DNA from: Alphaproteobacteria bacterium
Lineage (GTDB): Bacteria; Pseudomonadota; Alphaproteobacteria; JANSWW01
Direction of reading: 5' to 3'
NCBI GenBank assembly: GCA_024743275.1
Contig: JANSWW010000007.1
Coordinates: forward strand, 87,162-151,161
DNA: 64,000 bases
In this document: one piece after another, positions 21,250 through 31,115 of the stretch
How positions within the stretch are numbered: the first letter of the stretch is position 1
Layout of the letters: each line of letters starts with the position of its first letter
Translations under genes and position numbers: made by a program
The notes under the pieces: generated by a model
Told to the model about the DNA's origin: nothing
Database searches by the model: none
The model's input: the letters and a program-made list of their open reading frames with translations, nothing else

Positions 21250-23661
21250 ATGGACTTGGGGGATGGCGTCGTTTCGCTGGCCGCGATGGGCTTCGCCGTC
21301 GCGGCTGTCGGTGTCGCCGTCCTGCAACAGCGCAAGCTTTCGGCGCTGTCGGATGAAACGCGGCTGCGCGGCGCGCGGGCCTTGGCCCTGCAACAGGTTC
21401 TGAACCGTGGCCCGATCCCCCAGCTCGCCGTCAATCTGATCACCGGCGAGGTCGCCGGCCTGACCGGCGCCCGTAAGGTGTTGGGCCTACTGCCCGAAGC
21501 GCTGGAGGCGGACGGTCTCGCCGATGCGCTCGCCGAAGCGGTCGAGCCGACCCATCGTGAAGACCTGAGGGGCGCCGTCACCGCGCTGCGGACGGAGGGG
21601 GCCGACTTCGACCTCGTCGTCACGGCGGAAGGTAATAGCCCGAAAACGCTGAAGGTCTTCGGCCAGCGTCTCAATTTCGAGGCCAATGGCGACCCGGGCG
21701 AGCCCCTTGTCGACGTGATCTGGATCGAGGATCTCGGGGCGGCGGCCGACATTGTCTCCCATGACGGCCTCAATCAGCTCCCGGTCCCGGTATGGAGTCG
21801 CCGGCGGGACGGTACGGTCGGCTGGCTGAACGGCGAGGCGATGAAGCTGTTCGGCGAGGATGGCCGCGACCTGATGAGCGATACCCTGCTCAAGCTCGGC
21901 CGCCGGGCGGCGGAGCGCAGCATCGACCAGACGAGTTCCCATGTCGCCATCCGGGAGGGCGAGCGGCGCCTGCTGGAGGTCATCGAAACGCCCTTCGCCG
22001 ACCGGTCCGGCACGCTGGGGACCGCCTTCGACATGACCGATATCGCCGATGCCCAGGCGGCCCTGGACCGGCAGATCGATGTCCATGACCAGGTCCTGGA
22101 ATCCCTTGATGTCGGTATCTTCGTCTTCGATTCGGACAAGCGCCTGCGGTTCTTCAACCGGGCGCTCCTGGACATTCTGAAGATCGATCAGGCGACCCTT
22201 CGGGACCGGCCGAAGATCGGGGAGTTCCTGGAGCGGCTGCGCGACCACCGGGTTCTGCCGGAGGTTGTGGATTTCCCGGCCTTCAAGCGTGCCTGGGAGG
22301 CGAATTTCACCAAGACCCTGGAGCCGGCGATCAGTCTGGAGCATCTGCCGGACGGGCGTACCTTGAAGCAGACCATCCTGCCGCATCCCCAAGGCGGAAT
22401 CCTCTGCATGCTGGAGGACGCGACCGACCGGCTGGCCTTGGAACGATCCTTCAACACCCTTACCGATGTGCAGCGGGCGACCCTCGACAATCTGAGGGAG
22501 GGGGCGGCGCTGTTCGGCGAGGATCACAGGCTGAAGCTCTATAATCCGGCCTGGGCCAATCTCTGGCATCTCACGCCCGAGCAATTGGAGGGCGAGCCGC
22601 ATTTCAACGATATCGTCGACATGACCAAACCCCTCGTCGCCGACGAGGATTCCGATTGGGAAAGGCAGCGCGGCAGGATGATCGGCATCCTCGCCGAGCG
22701 CCAGACCCATATGAGCCAGTACACGCGGCCCGACGGTGTGGTGATCACCAGCAATTGGGTGCCGCTGCCCGACGGGGCGACGTTGCTCACCCAGATGGAC
22801 ATCTCGGATACGGTGAAATTCCAGAAGGCGCTGACCGAGCGGGCCGCCGCCCTGGAGGCCGCGGACCGGATGAAAAGCGCCTTCATCGCCAACATTTCCT
22901 ATGACCTGCGCACGCCGCTCACCGCCATCGTCGGGTTCGCCGATATTCTGGAGGCGGAGTATTTCGGTCCGCTCAACGAGCGTCAGAAACAGTATGCCCA
23001 GGCGATCCGCAGCAGTTCCGATCGACTTTCCTCGCTGATCAACGACATGCTCGACCTGGCCTCCCTGGAAGCGGGTTATCTGGAGCTGAAGTTCGCGGAG
23101 GCCGGTCTGGCCAAAATGGTCTCGGAGGCGGTGGATCTGATCGGCGAACGGGCACGCTCCCTCGGCATCAAGATCGTCGTGGAGGGGGCCGGCGACGACC
23201 CGACCCTGCAGGTCGATCCGCAGCGGATCATCCAGGCGCTGTTCAACGTGCTCGACAACGCGATCAACGAGACGCCGACCGGGCAACGCATCACGATCCT
23301 GACCTCCGCGCTCGACGACGCCGACCCGCCCATGGCCGAGGTGAAGATCGTCTACACCCTCGATCTCGACCAGGCGGCTTCGGCCGACGAAAGCGGGTCC
23401 CCTGAAGGGGGCGACCCAGCGGCGCCCTGGCGGTCCCGGTCGCGCCGGCGGGACATGTTCGCCGATCTCGACGACGCACAGAGCGGCGGCGCCCTGTCGC
23501 TGGCCCTTGTGCGGAATCTGGTCGAAATCCACGGCGGCGAGGCGACCTCCGGCAAGGCCTCTGGCAAGACCGCCGACGTGACCGGCAACGCCTGGGTTCG
23601 GATCGCCCTACCGCTGCGCCAGCGGTCCGATCGGGCCGCCGGCGAAACGCGGCCGCTATAG
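21250..23661 (+). CDS. divL: DivL-like PAS sensor tyrosine pseudo-histidine kinase
   Basis: 803 residues: an N-terminal membrane segment (VSLAAMGFAVAAVGVAVL), several PAS-like domains, then HisKA and HATPase-like regions. The histidine position is Tyr551 in FIANISYDLRTPLTA; in Caulobacter DivL the equivalent is also a tyrosine. The HATPase N-box is readable (ALFNVLDNAINETPTG), but no DxGxG G1 box is present and a Gly/Ser/Arg-rich linker occupies that place. DivL controls the CckA-ChpT-CtrA cell-cycle pathway via DivK binding. The ahcY-divL order supports the call. Confidence 0.88.
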   Translation: MDLGDGVVSLAAMGFAVAAVGVAVLQQRKLSALSDETRLRGARALALQQVLNRGPIPQLAVNLITGEVAGLTGARKVLGLLPEALEADGLADALAEAVEPTHREDLRGAVTALRTEGADFDLVVTAEGNSPKTLKVFGQRLNFEANGDPGEPLVDVIWIEDLGAAADIVSHDGLNQLPVPVWSRRRDGTVGWLNGEAMKLFGEDGRDLMSDTLLKLGRRAAERSIDQTSSHVAIREGERRLLEVIETPFADRSGTLGTAFDMTDIADAQAALDRQIDVHDQVLESLDVGIFVFDSDKRLRFFNRALLDILKIDQATLRDRPKIGEFLERLRDHRVLPEVVDFPAFKRAWEANFTKTLEPAISLEHLPDGRTLKQTILPHPQGGILCMLEDATDRLALERSFNTLTDVQRATLDNLREGAALFGEDHRLKLYNPAWANLWHLTPEQLEGEPHFNDIVDMTKPLVADEDSDWERQRGRMIGILAERQTHMSQYTRPDGVVITSNWVPLPDGATLLTQMDISDTVKFQKALTERAAALEAADRMKSAFIANISYDLRTPLTAIVGFADILEAEYFGPLNERQKQYAQAIRSSSDRLSSLINDMLDLASLEAGYLELKFAEAGLAKMVSEAVDLIGERARSLGIKIVVEGAGDDPTLQVDPQRIIQALFNVLDNAINETPTGQRITILTSALDDADPPMAEVKIVYTLDLDQAASADESGSPEGGDPAAPWRSRSRRRDMFADLDDAQSGGALSLALVRNLVEIHGGEATSGKASGKTADVTGNAWVRIALPLRQRSDRAAGETRPL

Positions 23662-23935
23662 TGTTGGCCGGCGCTCATGCGCCGCGGTCCCTGATAGACG
23701 CTCGTGGGCTATGGCTGGCGCATGGTGCCGATTATACTTCGACAAGCAGTTTATCCCCAGGATGTACTTCGAGTTATCAACAACATATTGGGGGTTGGCT
23801 CGATACTAGCGCTTTATCTAGATACTATTGACGTGTAGTGTTTTGCTGAGTGAGGCTTATTGGGCTTGCCCAAGATTGTCTGGACAAATCGATTCATTTG
23901 TTCTATAAATGTTCTCCGTGCTATCGGAGGTTGCT
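23662..23935. other. AT-rich leader of the restriction-modification island
   Basis: 274 bp between divL and the methyltransferase. GC content drops abruptly after about 23700. It carries the left imperfect direct repeat (23669-23695) and presumably the methyltransferase promoter. No further coding sequence is seen. Confidence 0.5.
23669..23695. repeat. Left imperfect direct repeat flanking the R-M island
   Basis: Begins CGGCGCTCATGCGCCGCGG and matches 25391-25418 (CGGCGCTAATGCGCCTCGG) at about 22 of 27 aligned bases with one indel. The pair brackets the AT-rich insert of about 1.7 kb. It may be a degenerate duplication of the polA 3' end. Confidence 0.5.
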
Positions 23936-24568
23936 GTGACTGTTTCAGAAGATCTTATTGCGTTTGCCAGAGGCGGCAAATTCGGAACTGTGATGGCTGA
24001 TCCTCCATGGCAGTTTCAGAATCGTACTGGAAAAATGGCGCCCGAACATCGTCGGCTTTCGCGCTATCCAACGATGACTCTTGACGAAATCAAAGACTTG
24101 CCAGTTGATCAGATCGTGGATGACCCCTCACATCTATACCTCTGGGTTCCCAATGCTCTATTGCCAGAAGGCCTTCAGGTGATGCAGGCTTGGGGGTTTG
24201 AATATAAAACAAATATCATTTGGCATAAGATCCGCAAAGATGGCGGTTCTGACGGTAGGGGGGTTGGTTTTTATTTTCGTAATGTTACCGAACTATTGCT
24301 TTTTGGTGTTCGTGGAAAAAATGCTAGAACTTTGCCCCCTGGTAGATCTCAAGTGAATATGATCCAGTCTAGAAAACGGGAGCATAGCCGCAAACCTGAT
24401 GAACAGTATGGTATCATTGAGGCTTGTAGTTGGGGGCCACGCCTTGAGATGTTTTCTCGTGGTGTAAGGCCTGGTTGGGAATGCTGGGGAAACCAGGCCG
24501 AAGATTCTTACTCGCCAACCTGGGATACTTACCACTACACTTCTGTAGTAGCCAGCGCTGGTGACTAA
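23936..24568 (+). CDS. MT-A70 family DNA adenine-N6 methyltransferase
   Basis: 210 residues. The catalytic DPPW (MADPPWQFQNR, residues 22-25) and the SAM-side motifs NIIWHKIRK and TELLLFGVRG identify the MT-A70/MunI-like N6-adenine methyltransferases. GTG 23936 is favoured over ATG 23909 because GGAGG lies 5 bp upstream of it. Base composition and codon use are much more AT-rich than the neighbours, a sign of recent transfer. It is convergent with a BglII-family endonuclease, overlapping by 4 bp, and is probably its protective partner. The recognition sequence is unknown. Confidence 0.85.
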   Translation: MTVSEDLIAFARGGKFGTVMADPPWQFQNRTGKMAPEHRRLSRYPTMTLDEIKDLPVDQIVDDPSHLYLWVPNALLPEGLQVMQAWGFEYKTNIIWHKIRKDGGSDGRGVGFYFRNVTELLLFGVRGKNARTLPPGRSQVNMIQSRKREHSRKPDEQYGIIEACSWGPRLEMFSRGVRPGWECWGNQAEDSYSPTWDTYHYTSVVASAGD

Positions 24569-25308
24569 GTACCGGCCTTAACAACGTTAATTGGGATCCC
24601 TATTGCGATTAGTGGGCACGGATTTCCAACACCTCGGTCAAGACGGTCTGTCAGCTTTTTCCAGTTTGTTGTCGATTTTCCAAACTTGTCAGATACAAAT
24701 TTTTCCGCCCATACGGAAATATATGATCTGTTAGAGCCCTCTCTGTTAATGGCTGCTTTGATTGCGCTTTTTTGCCTTTCCGTTGGCTGTAGATTAAATC
24801 CCTTCAAGTCTTCTTGATTTTTAAAACCCTGGCCTTGGGCAAATTCTAAGAGTGTTTCCTCGATTTGTTCGTCGAAAGATCTGCCACGTGTAATTATGAT
24901 ACCAAGTGAGATTCCTCCATCAGCATGTAATCGATAGAAGTTATCTAGATCTCTATCAAAAAATGGGTCTTTATTGTTCCACTCAATCTCAAGAGCAATA
25001 GTCCCGTTCTCGAACGTTTTGACATGATCAATTTCATGAGAAAGGGATTGCGTTGTTTTATCGTCAATTATTTTTTCAACCTTCAGATTCCTTTTCTTCC
25101 ATCCAATCTTGTTGAACCCTTTTCTAAGTCTCTGCGTTGGTTTTGATTCGCCGCCGCCACCCTTAATGATTTCTTCAACGGAGATTTGAAAATCTGTCAA
25201 AACCGACTCAATCTCTGTGGCGATTTCTGGAAAGTCTTCGCCGGCAATAGCCTTCGCATGGTGTTGGAAATGTACATCAAAACCTCGTTTTTTTAGTGCT
25301 TCGAACAA
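24565..25308 (-). CDS. Type II restriction endonuclease, BglII family
   Basis: About 247 residues. The segment SHEIDHVKTFENGTIALEIE then WNNKDPFFDRDLDNF matches the BglII-type active-site region; Asp94, Glu107 and Glu109 are candidate metal ligands, followed by GIIITRGRSFDEQ. It would cut unmethylated DNA at the site protected by the convergent methyltransferase. An in-frame TGA lies at 25327-25329, leaving only TTG 25308 as start. The N-terminus (RGFDVHFQHHAKAI) looks complete, but the weak start leaves decay or down-regulation possible. It is strongly AT-rich. Confidence 0.82.
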   Translation of the reverse strand: MFEALKKRGFDVHFQHHAKAIAGEDFPEIATEIESVLTDFQISVEEIIKGGGGESKPTQRLRKGFNKIGWKKRNLKVEKIIDDKTTQSLSHEIDHVKTFENGTIALEIEWNNKDPFFDRDLDNFYRLHADGGISLGIIITRGRSFDEQIEETLLEFAQGQGFKNQEDLKGFNLQPTERQKSAIKAAINREGSNRSYISVWAEKFVSDKFGKSTTNWKKLTDRLDRGVGNPCPLIAIGIPINVVKAGT

Positions 25309-25390
25309 TGATCCGCCACTCCCGCTTCAATCAATTTTGCAATAAATAATTGCATCGATCGCTGTGGTCAATGCGCCGCCGCCCCCATTT

Positions 25391-25418
25391 CGGCGCTAAT
25401 GCGCCTCGGCCCCCTAAT
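25391..25418. repeat. Right imperfect direct repeat flanking the R-M island
   Basis: Partner of 23669-23695. It overlaps the first units of the 18-bp tandem repeat at the end of polA. A further degenerate unit lies at about 25369-25387. Confidence 0.5.
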
Positions 25419-25449
25419 GCGCCTCGGCCCCCTAATGCGCCTCGGCCCA
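25396..25449. repeat. Three tandem 18-bp repeats at the polA stop
   Basis: The unit CTAATGCGCCTCGGCCCC occurs at 25396-25413 and 25414-25431 and, with one change, at 25432-25449. On the polA strand each unit reads GCC GAG GCG CAT TAG, so the last four codons and the stop of polA have been duplicated downstream. The unit length is a multiple of three. Confidence 0.9.
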
Positions 25450-28248
25450 CGTCATGCCCTGGCCGGCCTCGGCCACCAGCGGCACGCCGAGTCGCACGGC
25501 GGGACGGGGGGCCTGCTCCATCACGTCGGTGATTAGCGCGGCGGCCGCGTCGGCCTCCCCCTGTGGCACCTCGAACAGCAATTCGTCATGGACCTGCAGC
25601 AGCATCCGCGCGGCCGGCGCTTTCTCCGCCAGGATGTCCGGCAGCCGGATCATCGCCCGCTTGATGATATCGGCGGCCGTGCCTTGGATCGGGGCGTTGA
25701 TCGCCTGGCGTTCGGCGAAGCCGCGCCGGGCGGGGTTCTTCTCGTTGATGCCCGGCACATGGCAGCGCCGCCCGAACAGCGTGACGACGAAGCCTTGGGC
25801 CTTCGCCTCCTTTTTGGCCCGGTCCATATAGTCCTTGATGCCCGGATATTGCTGAAAATAGGCGTCGATATAGCCCTTGGCCTCGCCCGGCGAGCAGCCG
25901 AGCTGGCGCGCCAGGCCGAACCCGGAAATCCCGTAGATAATGCCGAAATTGATCGCCTTCGCCTTCCGACGCGTCATCGGGTCCATGCCCTCGATCGGGA
26001 CTCCGAAGACCTGGCTGGCGGTCAACGCGTGGATGTCGATGCCGTCCCGGAAGGCGTCCTGAAGCGACCGGATGCCGCCGATTTCGGCGACCAGACGCAA
26101 TTCGATCTGGGAATAGTCGACCGAGAGCAGGACATTGCCGTCCTCCGGCACGAAGGTCTCGCGGATGCGGCGCCCTTCCTCTGTCCTGATCGGGATGTTC
26201 TGCAGGTTCGGATCGGAGGAGCTGAGCCGTCCCGTCGAGGCGGCGGCCATGGCGAAGGAGGTGTGGACCCGCCCGGTCTCCGGGTTGATGGCATCGACCA
26301 GGGCGTCGGCATAGGTCGATTTGAGCTTCGAGAGCTGGCGCCAGGACAGCACCCTTTCCGGCAGGGTGTGGCCCTGGGCGGCGAGCTGTTCGAGGATCTC
26401 GGCCCCGGTGGCATAGGCGCCGGTCTTGCCCTTCTTGCCGCCCTCCAGGCCCATCTCGTCGAACAGGATCTCGCCGAGCTGTTTGGGCGAGCCGACATTG
26501 AACCCGCGCCCGGCGAGCTCGTGGATGTCCCGTTCGAGATCGCCCATGCGCTTGGCGAAGTCCTTGGAAAGGCCGCCGAGCGCTTGCCGGTCGACCTTGA
26601 CCCCTTCCCGTTCCATCCGGGCGATCACCGGGATCAGCGGGCGTTCCAGGGTCTCGTAGACCGTCGTGACCTTGTTTTCGGTCAGGCTGGGCTTGAGCTG
26701 CTGCCAGAGGCGGAGCGTGATGTCCGCGTCCTCGGCGGCGTAGTCGCAGGCCTTGTCCAACGGCACCTTGTCGAAGGTGATCTGGGACTTCCCGGTGCCG
26801 GCGACCTCCTTATAGGAGATCGGCGTGCGGTCGAGATGGAGTTTGGAGAGCTCGTCCATGCCGTGGCCGTGCAGACCCCCCGCCGTGACATAGGACATCA
26901 GCATGGTGTCGTCGACCGGCGCGATCTCGATCCCCTGTCGCAGCATCACGAGATAGTCGTATTTGATGTTCTGCCCGATCTTGAGGACCGCCGGGTCCTC
27001 CAACAGCGGCTTGATCAAATCCAGGGCCGTATCGAAGGGGATTTGTAGCGGGACGTCCTCCCTGTCCTCCTCGCCGGGCAGCAGGCTCGCCTGCTCGCCG
27101 CCGGGGGCGGTATGGCCGATGGGGACATAACAGGCCCGGCCCGGCTCGATGCTCAGGGAAAACCCGACCAGGTCGGCCCGCATGGCGTCGAGGCTCGTGG
27201 TCTCCGTGTCGAAAGCGACCACGCCGCGTTCGCGGGCCCGCGCGATCCAGGCGATCAGGTCGGCCTCCTCTTGAACCAGAACATAGTCCTGGCCCTCTGG
27301 ATCGGGGGCGTCGCTCGCCGCCGGGGCGCTGGCCGGGGCCGCGCCGTCGCCGGGGCCGATCGCGCCCAACTCCTCCAGCTTTACGATGATTTGGCGGAAG
27401 GCGTTCTCCTCCAGGAAGGCGCGCAGGGTGGCGGGATCCGGGTCGACCGTCTCGAAACTGTCGATCTCGTCCTCGACCGGGACATCGCGCTTCAGGCGGA
27501 CGAGGTCGCGGGAGATCCGGGCCTGGTCGGCGAATTCGATGAGGTTCTGCCTGCGTTTCGGCTGTTTGATCTCCTCGGCCCGGTCCAGCAGCGTGTCGAG
27601 ATCGCCATAGTCCGCGATGAGCTGCGCCGCGGTCTTGATGCCGATGCCGGGCACGCCGGGGACGTTGTCGGTGCTGTCGCCGGCGAGCGACTGGACGTCG
27701 ACCACCTTGTCCGGGCCGACGCCGAATTTTTCGATCACCTGCTCATGGCCGATATCCCGGTTCTTCATCGGATCGAGCATGGCGACATCGTCGTTGACGA
27801 GCTGCATCAGATCCTTGTCGGAGGAGACGATGACGGTCCGGAAGCCCTGCTCGCGGGCCTTTGCCGCATAGGTCGCGATCAGGTCGTCAGCCTCGTATCC
27901 CGCCATCTCCAGACAGGGCACGTTGAAGGCCTTCACCGCGTCGCGGATCAGAGAGAATTGCGGGACGAGCTCTTCCGGCGGTTCCGCCCGGTTCGCCTTG
28001 TAGTCCGGGTAGATCTCGTTGCGGAAGGTGTTGCGGCCGGCGTCGAAGATCACCGCGAGATATTCGGCCTCCACCTGTTCGACCAATTGCATCAGCATCT
28101 TCGTGAAGCCGAAGACCGCGTTGGTCGGCGTCCCGTCCGGACGATTCATCGGCGGCAGGGCGTGGAACGCCCGGAAGATGTAGCCGGAACCGTCGATGAG
28201 ATAGAGGGTCTTCTTGTCGGATACCATATCTGGCATGGGGTCTGGCAT
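25432..28248 (-). CDS. polA: DNA polymerase I
   Basis: 938 residues with all three domains. The 5'-3' exonuclease starts at LYLIDGSGYIFRAFHALPP, the 3'-5' exonuclease carries VVAFDTETTSLD, and the family A polymerase has DPNLQNIPIRT, LSVDYSQIELR (motif A), RRKAKAINFGIIYG (motif B) and LLQVHDELLFEVP (motif C). It fills gaps and removes primers and damage. A 12-bp tandem repeat at the start yields MPDPMPDMVSDKK, so ATG 28248, 28236 or 28227 could be used; 28248 lies 5 bp after the mutS stop. The 3' end carries tandem duplications. Confidence 0.97.
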   Translation of the reverse strand: MPDPMPDMVSDKKTLYLIDGSGYIFRAFHALPPMNRPDGTPTNAVFGFTKMLMQLVEQVEAEYLAVIFDAGRNTFRNEIYPDYKANRAEPPEELVPQFSLIRDAVKAFNVPCLEMAGYEADDLIATYAAKAREQGFRTVIVSSDKDLMQLVNDDVAMLDPMKNRDIGHEQVIEKFGVGPDKVVDVQSLAGDSTDNVPGVPGIGIKTAAQLIADYGDLDTLLDRAEEIKQPKRRQNLIEFADQARISRDLVRLKRDVPVEDEIDSFETVDPDPATLRAFLEENAFRQIIVKLEELGAIGPGDGAAPASAPAASDAPDPEGQDYVLVQEEADLIAWIARARERGVVAFDTETTSLDAMRADLVGFSLSIEPGRACYVPIGHTAPGGEQASLLPGEEDREDVPLQIPFDTALDLIKPLLEDPAVLKIGQNIKYDYLVMLRQGIEIAPVDDTMLMSYVTAGGLHGHGMDELSKLHLDRTPISYKEVAGTGKSQITFDKVPLDKACDYAAEDADITLRLWQQLKPSLTENKVTTVYETLERPLIPVIARMEREGVKVDRQALGGLSKDFAKRMGDLERDIHELAGRGFNVGSPKQLGEILFDEMGLEGGKKGKTGAYATGAEILEQLAAQGHTLPERVLSWRQLSKLKSTYADALVDAINPETGRVHTSFAMAAASTGRLSSSDPNLQNIPIRTEEGRRIRETFVPEDGNVLLSVDYSQIELRLVAEIGGIRSLQDAFRDGIDIHALTASQVFGVPIEGMDPMTRRKAKAINFGIIYGISGFGLARQLGCSPGEAKGYIDAYFQQYPGIKDYMDRAKKEAKAQGFVVTLFGRRCHVPGINEKNPARRGFAERQAINAPIQGTAADIIKRAMIRLPDILAEKAPAARMLLQVHDELLFEVPQGEADAAAALITDVMEQAPRPAVRLGVPLVAEAGQGMTWAEAH

Positions 28249-28252
28249 GGGG

Positions 28253-30925
28253 TCAGGTCCTGTCGGTCTCGATCTGTTTTAGAGCATAGAGCATTTCGAG
28301 CGCCTCGCGGGGCGTGAGATTGTCCGGATCGAGTGTCGATAGCTTTTCCCGTATCGCCATCGCCACCGGATCGGCCTCAGGCGCCGCCGCGGCCGCTGCC
28401 CCGGTCGGCGGCGGCGGGGCGGCGAGGGCCTGGAAAAGCGGCAGATCGTCGGCGAGCCTGGCGACGGCCGCGCCCTGGTCGCCCTGCTCCAGGGTTTCCA
28501 GAACCGATTCGGCCCGCGTCACGGCCACCTTCGGCAGCCCGGCCAGCTTCGCCACATGGATGCCGTATGACCGGTCGGCGGCGCCGGCGACCACCTCGTG
28601 CAGGAACACGATCTCGTCCTGCCATTCCTTCACCCGCATGGAGTGGCAGGAGAGCGCGTCGAGCTTGGCCTGCAGCGTGGTGAGTTCGTGATAGTGAGTG
28701 GCGAACAGGGTCCGGCAGAGGTTGACCTCGTGGAGGTGCTCGACCGTCGCCCAGGCGATCGAAAGCCCGTCGAAGGTCGCGGTGCCACGCCCGATCTCGT
28801 CAAGGATGACCAGCGAGCGTTCGGTCGCCTGATGCAGGATGGCTGCGGTCTCGACCATCTCGACCATGAAGGTGGAGCGGCCCCGGGCGAGATCGTCCGC
28901 GGCCCCCACGCGGCTGAACAGGCGGTCGACCACACCGATCTCCGCCTCCTCCGCCGGGACGAAGAACCCGGTCTGGGCGAGGACGGCGATCAGCGCGTTC
29001 TGGCGCAGGAAGGTCGACTTGCCGGCCATGTTCGGCCCGGTCAGGAGCCAGATCCGGCTGGCCGGGGACAGATCGCAGTCATTGGCGATGAACGGCCCCT
29101 CGTCGGCGGCGGCCAGGGCGGTTTCGACCACCGGGTGACGCCCGCCCCGGATATGGAATTCCATATCCTCGGTCATCCGGGGACGGGACCAGTCCTTTTC
29201 CCGCGCCAGATCGGCGGCGGCGGTGGAAACGTCCAGCACGGCCAGCGCCTCGGCGGCCTTGGCGATCTCGCCCGCCCGGCCCAGAACCTCGCCACGCAAA
29301 TCCTCGAAGATCTGCTTTTCGATCGCCACGGCCTTGTCGCCGGCGCTGGAGAGATCCCTTTCAAGGTCACCGAGTTCCACGGTGGAGAAACGCGCGGCGT
29401 TCGCCATGGTCTGGCGGTGGATAAAGAGATCCATCACCGCCAGCTTGTCGGCGTGGTTCGACGTCACCTCGACGAAATAGCCCAGCACATTGTTGTGCCG
29501 GATCTTCAGCGACGGGACCTTGGTGTCTTGTTGGTATCGCGCCTGAAGACCGGCGATCAGGCGGCGGCTTTCGTCCCGTAAGGTGCGCAGCCGGTCGAGT
29601 TCCGGCGCATAGTCGGAGGCGATGAAACCGCCGTCCCGAACCAGCGTCGGCAGATCCGGTGCAAGCGCCCGGTCGAGGCGGTCGATCAGCACCTCCTGTT
29701 GCCCCAGATGTCCGACCGCCTGGTCGATTTCGCTCGGCAACGGGGCGAGGGCCGGCGCCTGAAGCAGGGTGCGAAGCCGGGCCGCCGCTTTCAATCCGTC
29801 CCGGATCGCCGCCAGATCGCGGGGGCCGCCGCGGTCGAGGGATAGTCTTGAGAGCGCGCGTTCGATATCGGGCGCTTCCTTTAGGATCCGCCGGATATCC
29901 TCGCGCATCGTCTCGGTGTCCAGGCAGAAGGCGACGGAGTCGTGCCGGTCGCGAATCGCCGAGGTTTGGGTGAGCGGGGCGGCGAGGCGGGCGGCGAGCA
30001 GGCGGGCGCCCGCCCCGGTCAAGGTCCGGTCGATGGTGGCGAGCAGACTGCCTTTCCGCTCTCCGGTCTGGGTGCGGGTGAGTTCGAGGGAGCGTCTGGT
30101 CGCCGCGTCGATCTCCATGGCGGACCCCGCCTCGGCCCGGCGGGGCGGCGAGAGGCGCGGCATGCGCCCCTTCTGGGTCAGCTCGATATAGCCGACCAGG
30201 GCGCCCGACGCGGCGACCTCGGCCCGGGTGAAGGCCCCGAAGGCGTCGAGGGAGGACACGCCGAACAGGGTCTTGAGCCGGTCCTCGGCGGCCAGGCTGT
30301 CGAACCGCGATCCGGGCTGTGGTGTCAGCGCGGTCTTCCAATCCCGCCATAGCTCGAACCAGTCGGGCCGGTCGAGCAGCGTGTCCGGCAACAGGATTTC
30401 CCGCGGTTCGAGCCGGGCCAGCGCGCCCGGCAGCAGGGCCTCGTCGACGGTCTCGACGGTCAGCGTTCCGGTCGACATGTCGACCGCCGCCAGCGCCAAG
30501 GCGCCGCGCACGACGGCGAGGGAAACCAGCATGTTGTGCCGGCGGGCGTCGAGCAGGGTGTCCTCGGTGATCGTGCCGGGGGTGACCAGACGCACGACGT
30601 CGCGGCGGACCAGCTTGTCGGCGCCCTTGCGCTTCTTCGCTTCGGCCGGGTCCTCCATCTGCTCGCAGATCGCGACCCGGAACCCCTTGCGGATGAGGCG
30701 CTCGAGATAGGCCTCCGACGCATGGACCGGCACGCCCGCCATCGCCACGTCCTCGCCGTTCACCTGCCCCCGTTTGGTCAGCGTGATGTCGAGCGCTCCG
30801 GCGGCGGCGACCGCGTCGTCGAAGAACAATTCGTAGAAGTCGCCCATTCGGTAGAAGATCAGATGATCCGGATGGTCCGCCTTCACGGACTGGTAATGGG
30901 CCAGCATCGGGCTGATTTTCGCCAT
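28253..30925 (-). CDS. mutS: DNA mismatch repair protein MutS
   Basis: 890 residues. The mismatch-binding [12 protein letters not shown] (Phe-x-Glu) is near residue 24, the Walker [17 protein letters not shown] near residue 630, and Walker B/signature motifs are [15 protein letters not shown] and FATHYHEL. It recognises mismatches and recruits MutL. It is followed 5 bp later by polA, suggesting one repair operon, and is divergent from maeB. Its start ATG 30925 gives the standard N-terminus ([16 protein letters not shown]). Confidence 0.97.
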   Translation of the reverse strand: MAKISPMLAHYQSVKADHPDHLIFYRMGDFYELFFDDAVAAAGALDITLTKRGQVNGEDVAMAGVPVHASEAYLERLIRKGFRVAICEQMEDPAEAKKRKGADKLVRRDVVRLVTPGTITEDTLLDARRHNMLVSLAVVRGALALAAVDMSTGTLTVETVDEALLPGALARLEPREILLPDTLLDRPDWFELWRDWKTALTPQPGSRFDSLAAEDRLKTLFGVSSLDAFGAFTRAEVAASGALVGYIELTQKGRMPRLSPPRRAEAGSAMEIDAATRRSLELTRTQTGERKGSLLATIDRTLTGAGARLLAARLAAPLTQTSAIRDRHDSVAFCLDTETMREDIRRILKEAPDIERALSRLSLDRGGPRDLAAIRDGLKAAARLRTLLQAPALAPLPSEIDQAVGHLGQQEVLIDRLDRALAPDLPTLVRDGGFIASDYAPELDRLRTLRDESRRLIAGLQARYQQDTKVPSLKIRHNNVLGYFVEVTSNHADKLAVMDLFIHRQTMANAARFSTVELGDLERDLSSAGDKAVAIEKQIFEDLRGEVLGRAGEIAKAAEALAVLDVSTAAADLAREKDWSRPRMTEDMEFHIRGGRHPVVETALAAADEGPFIANDCDLSPASRIWLLTGPNMAGKSTFLRQNALIAVLAQTGFFVPAEEAEIGVVDRLFSRVGAADDLARGRSTFMVEMVETAAILHQATERSLVILDEIGRGTATFDGLSIAWATVEHLHEVNLCRTLFATHYHELTTLQAKLDALSCHSMRVKEWQDEIVFLHEVVAGAADRSYGIHVAKLAGLPKVAVTRAESVLETLEQGDQGAAVARLADDLPLFQALAAPPPPTGAAAAAAPEADPVAMAIREKLSTLDPDNLTPREALEMLYALKQIETDRT

Positions 30926-31115
30926 GGGGCCGTTCTGTGCTCTCGGTTGCGGGAACGAAGGGACGCCCCCCGTTTTAGCGGGCCTTTCGGCACGCCGGGG
31001 AAATTTTTGCGATAGATTTTCCGCTTGGCGGGATGCGGTCTTTTCCCAAGACCCCTACCTGTTTAGGGTTGCCGCAACGAACATACAAAACAGCGTCAGT
31101 CGAGGAGGAACCCCC

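Noticed and set aside
25309..25390. Longer N-terminus for the BglII-family endonuclease
   Set aside because: An in-frame TGA at 25327-25329 blocks any upstream start.
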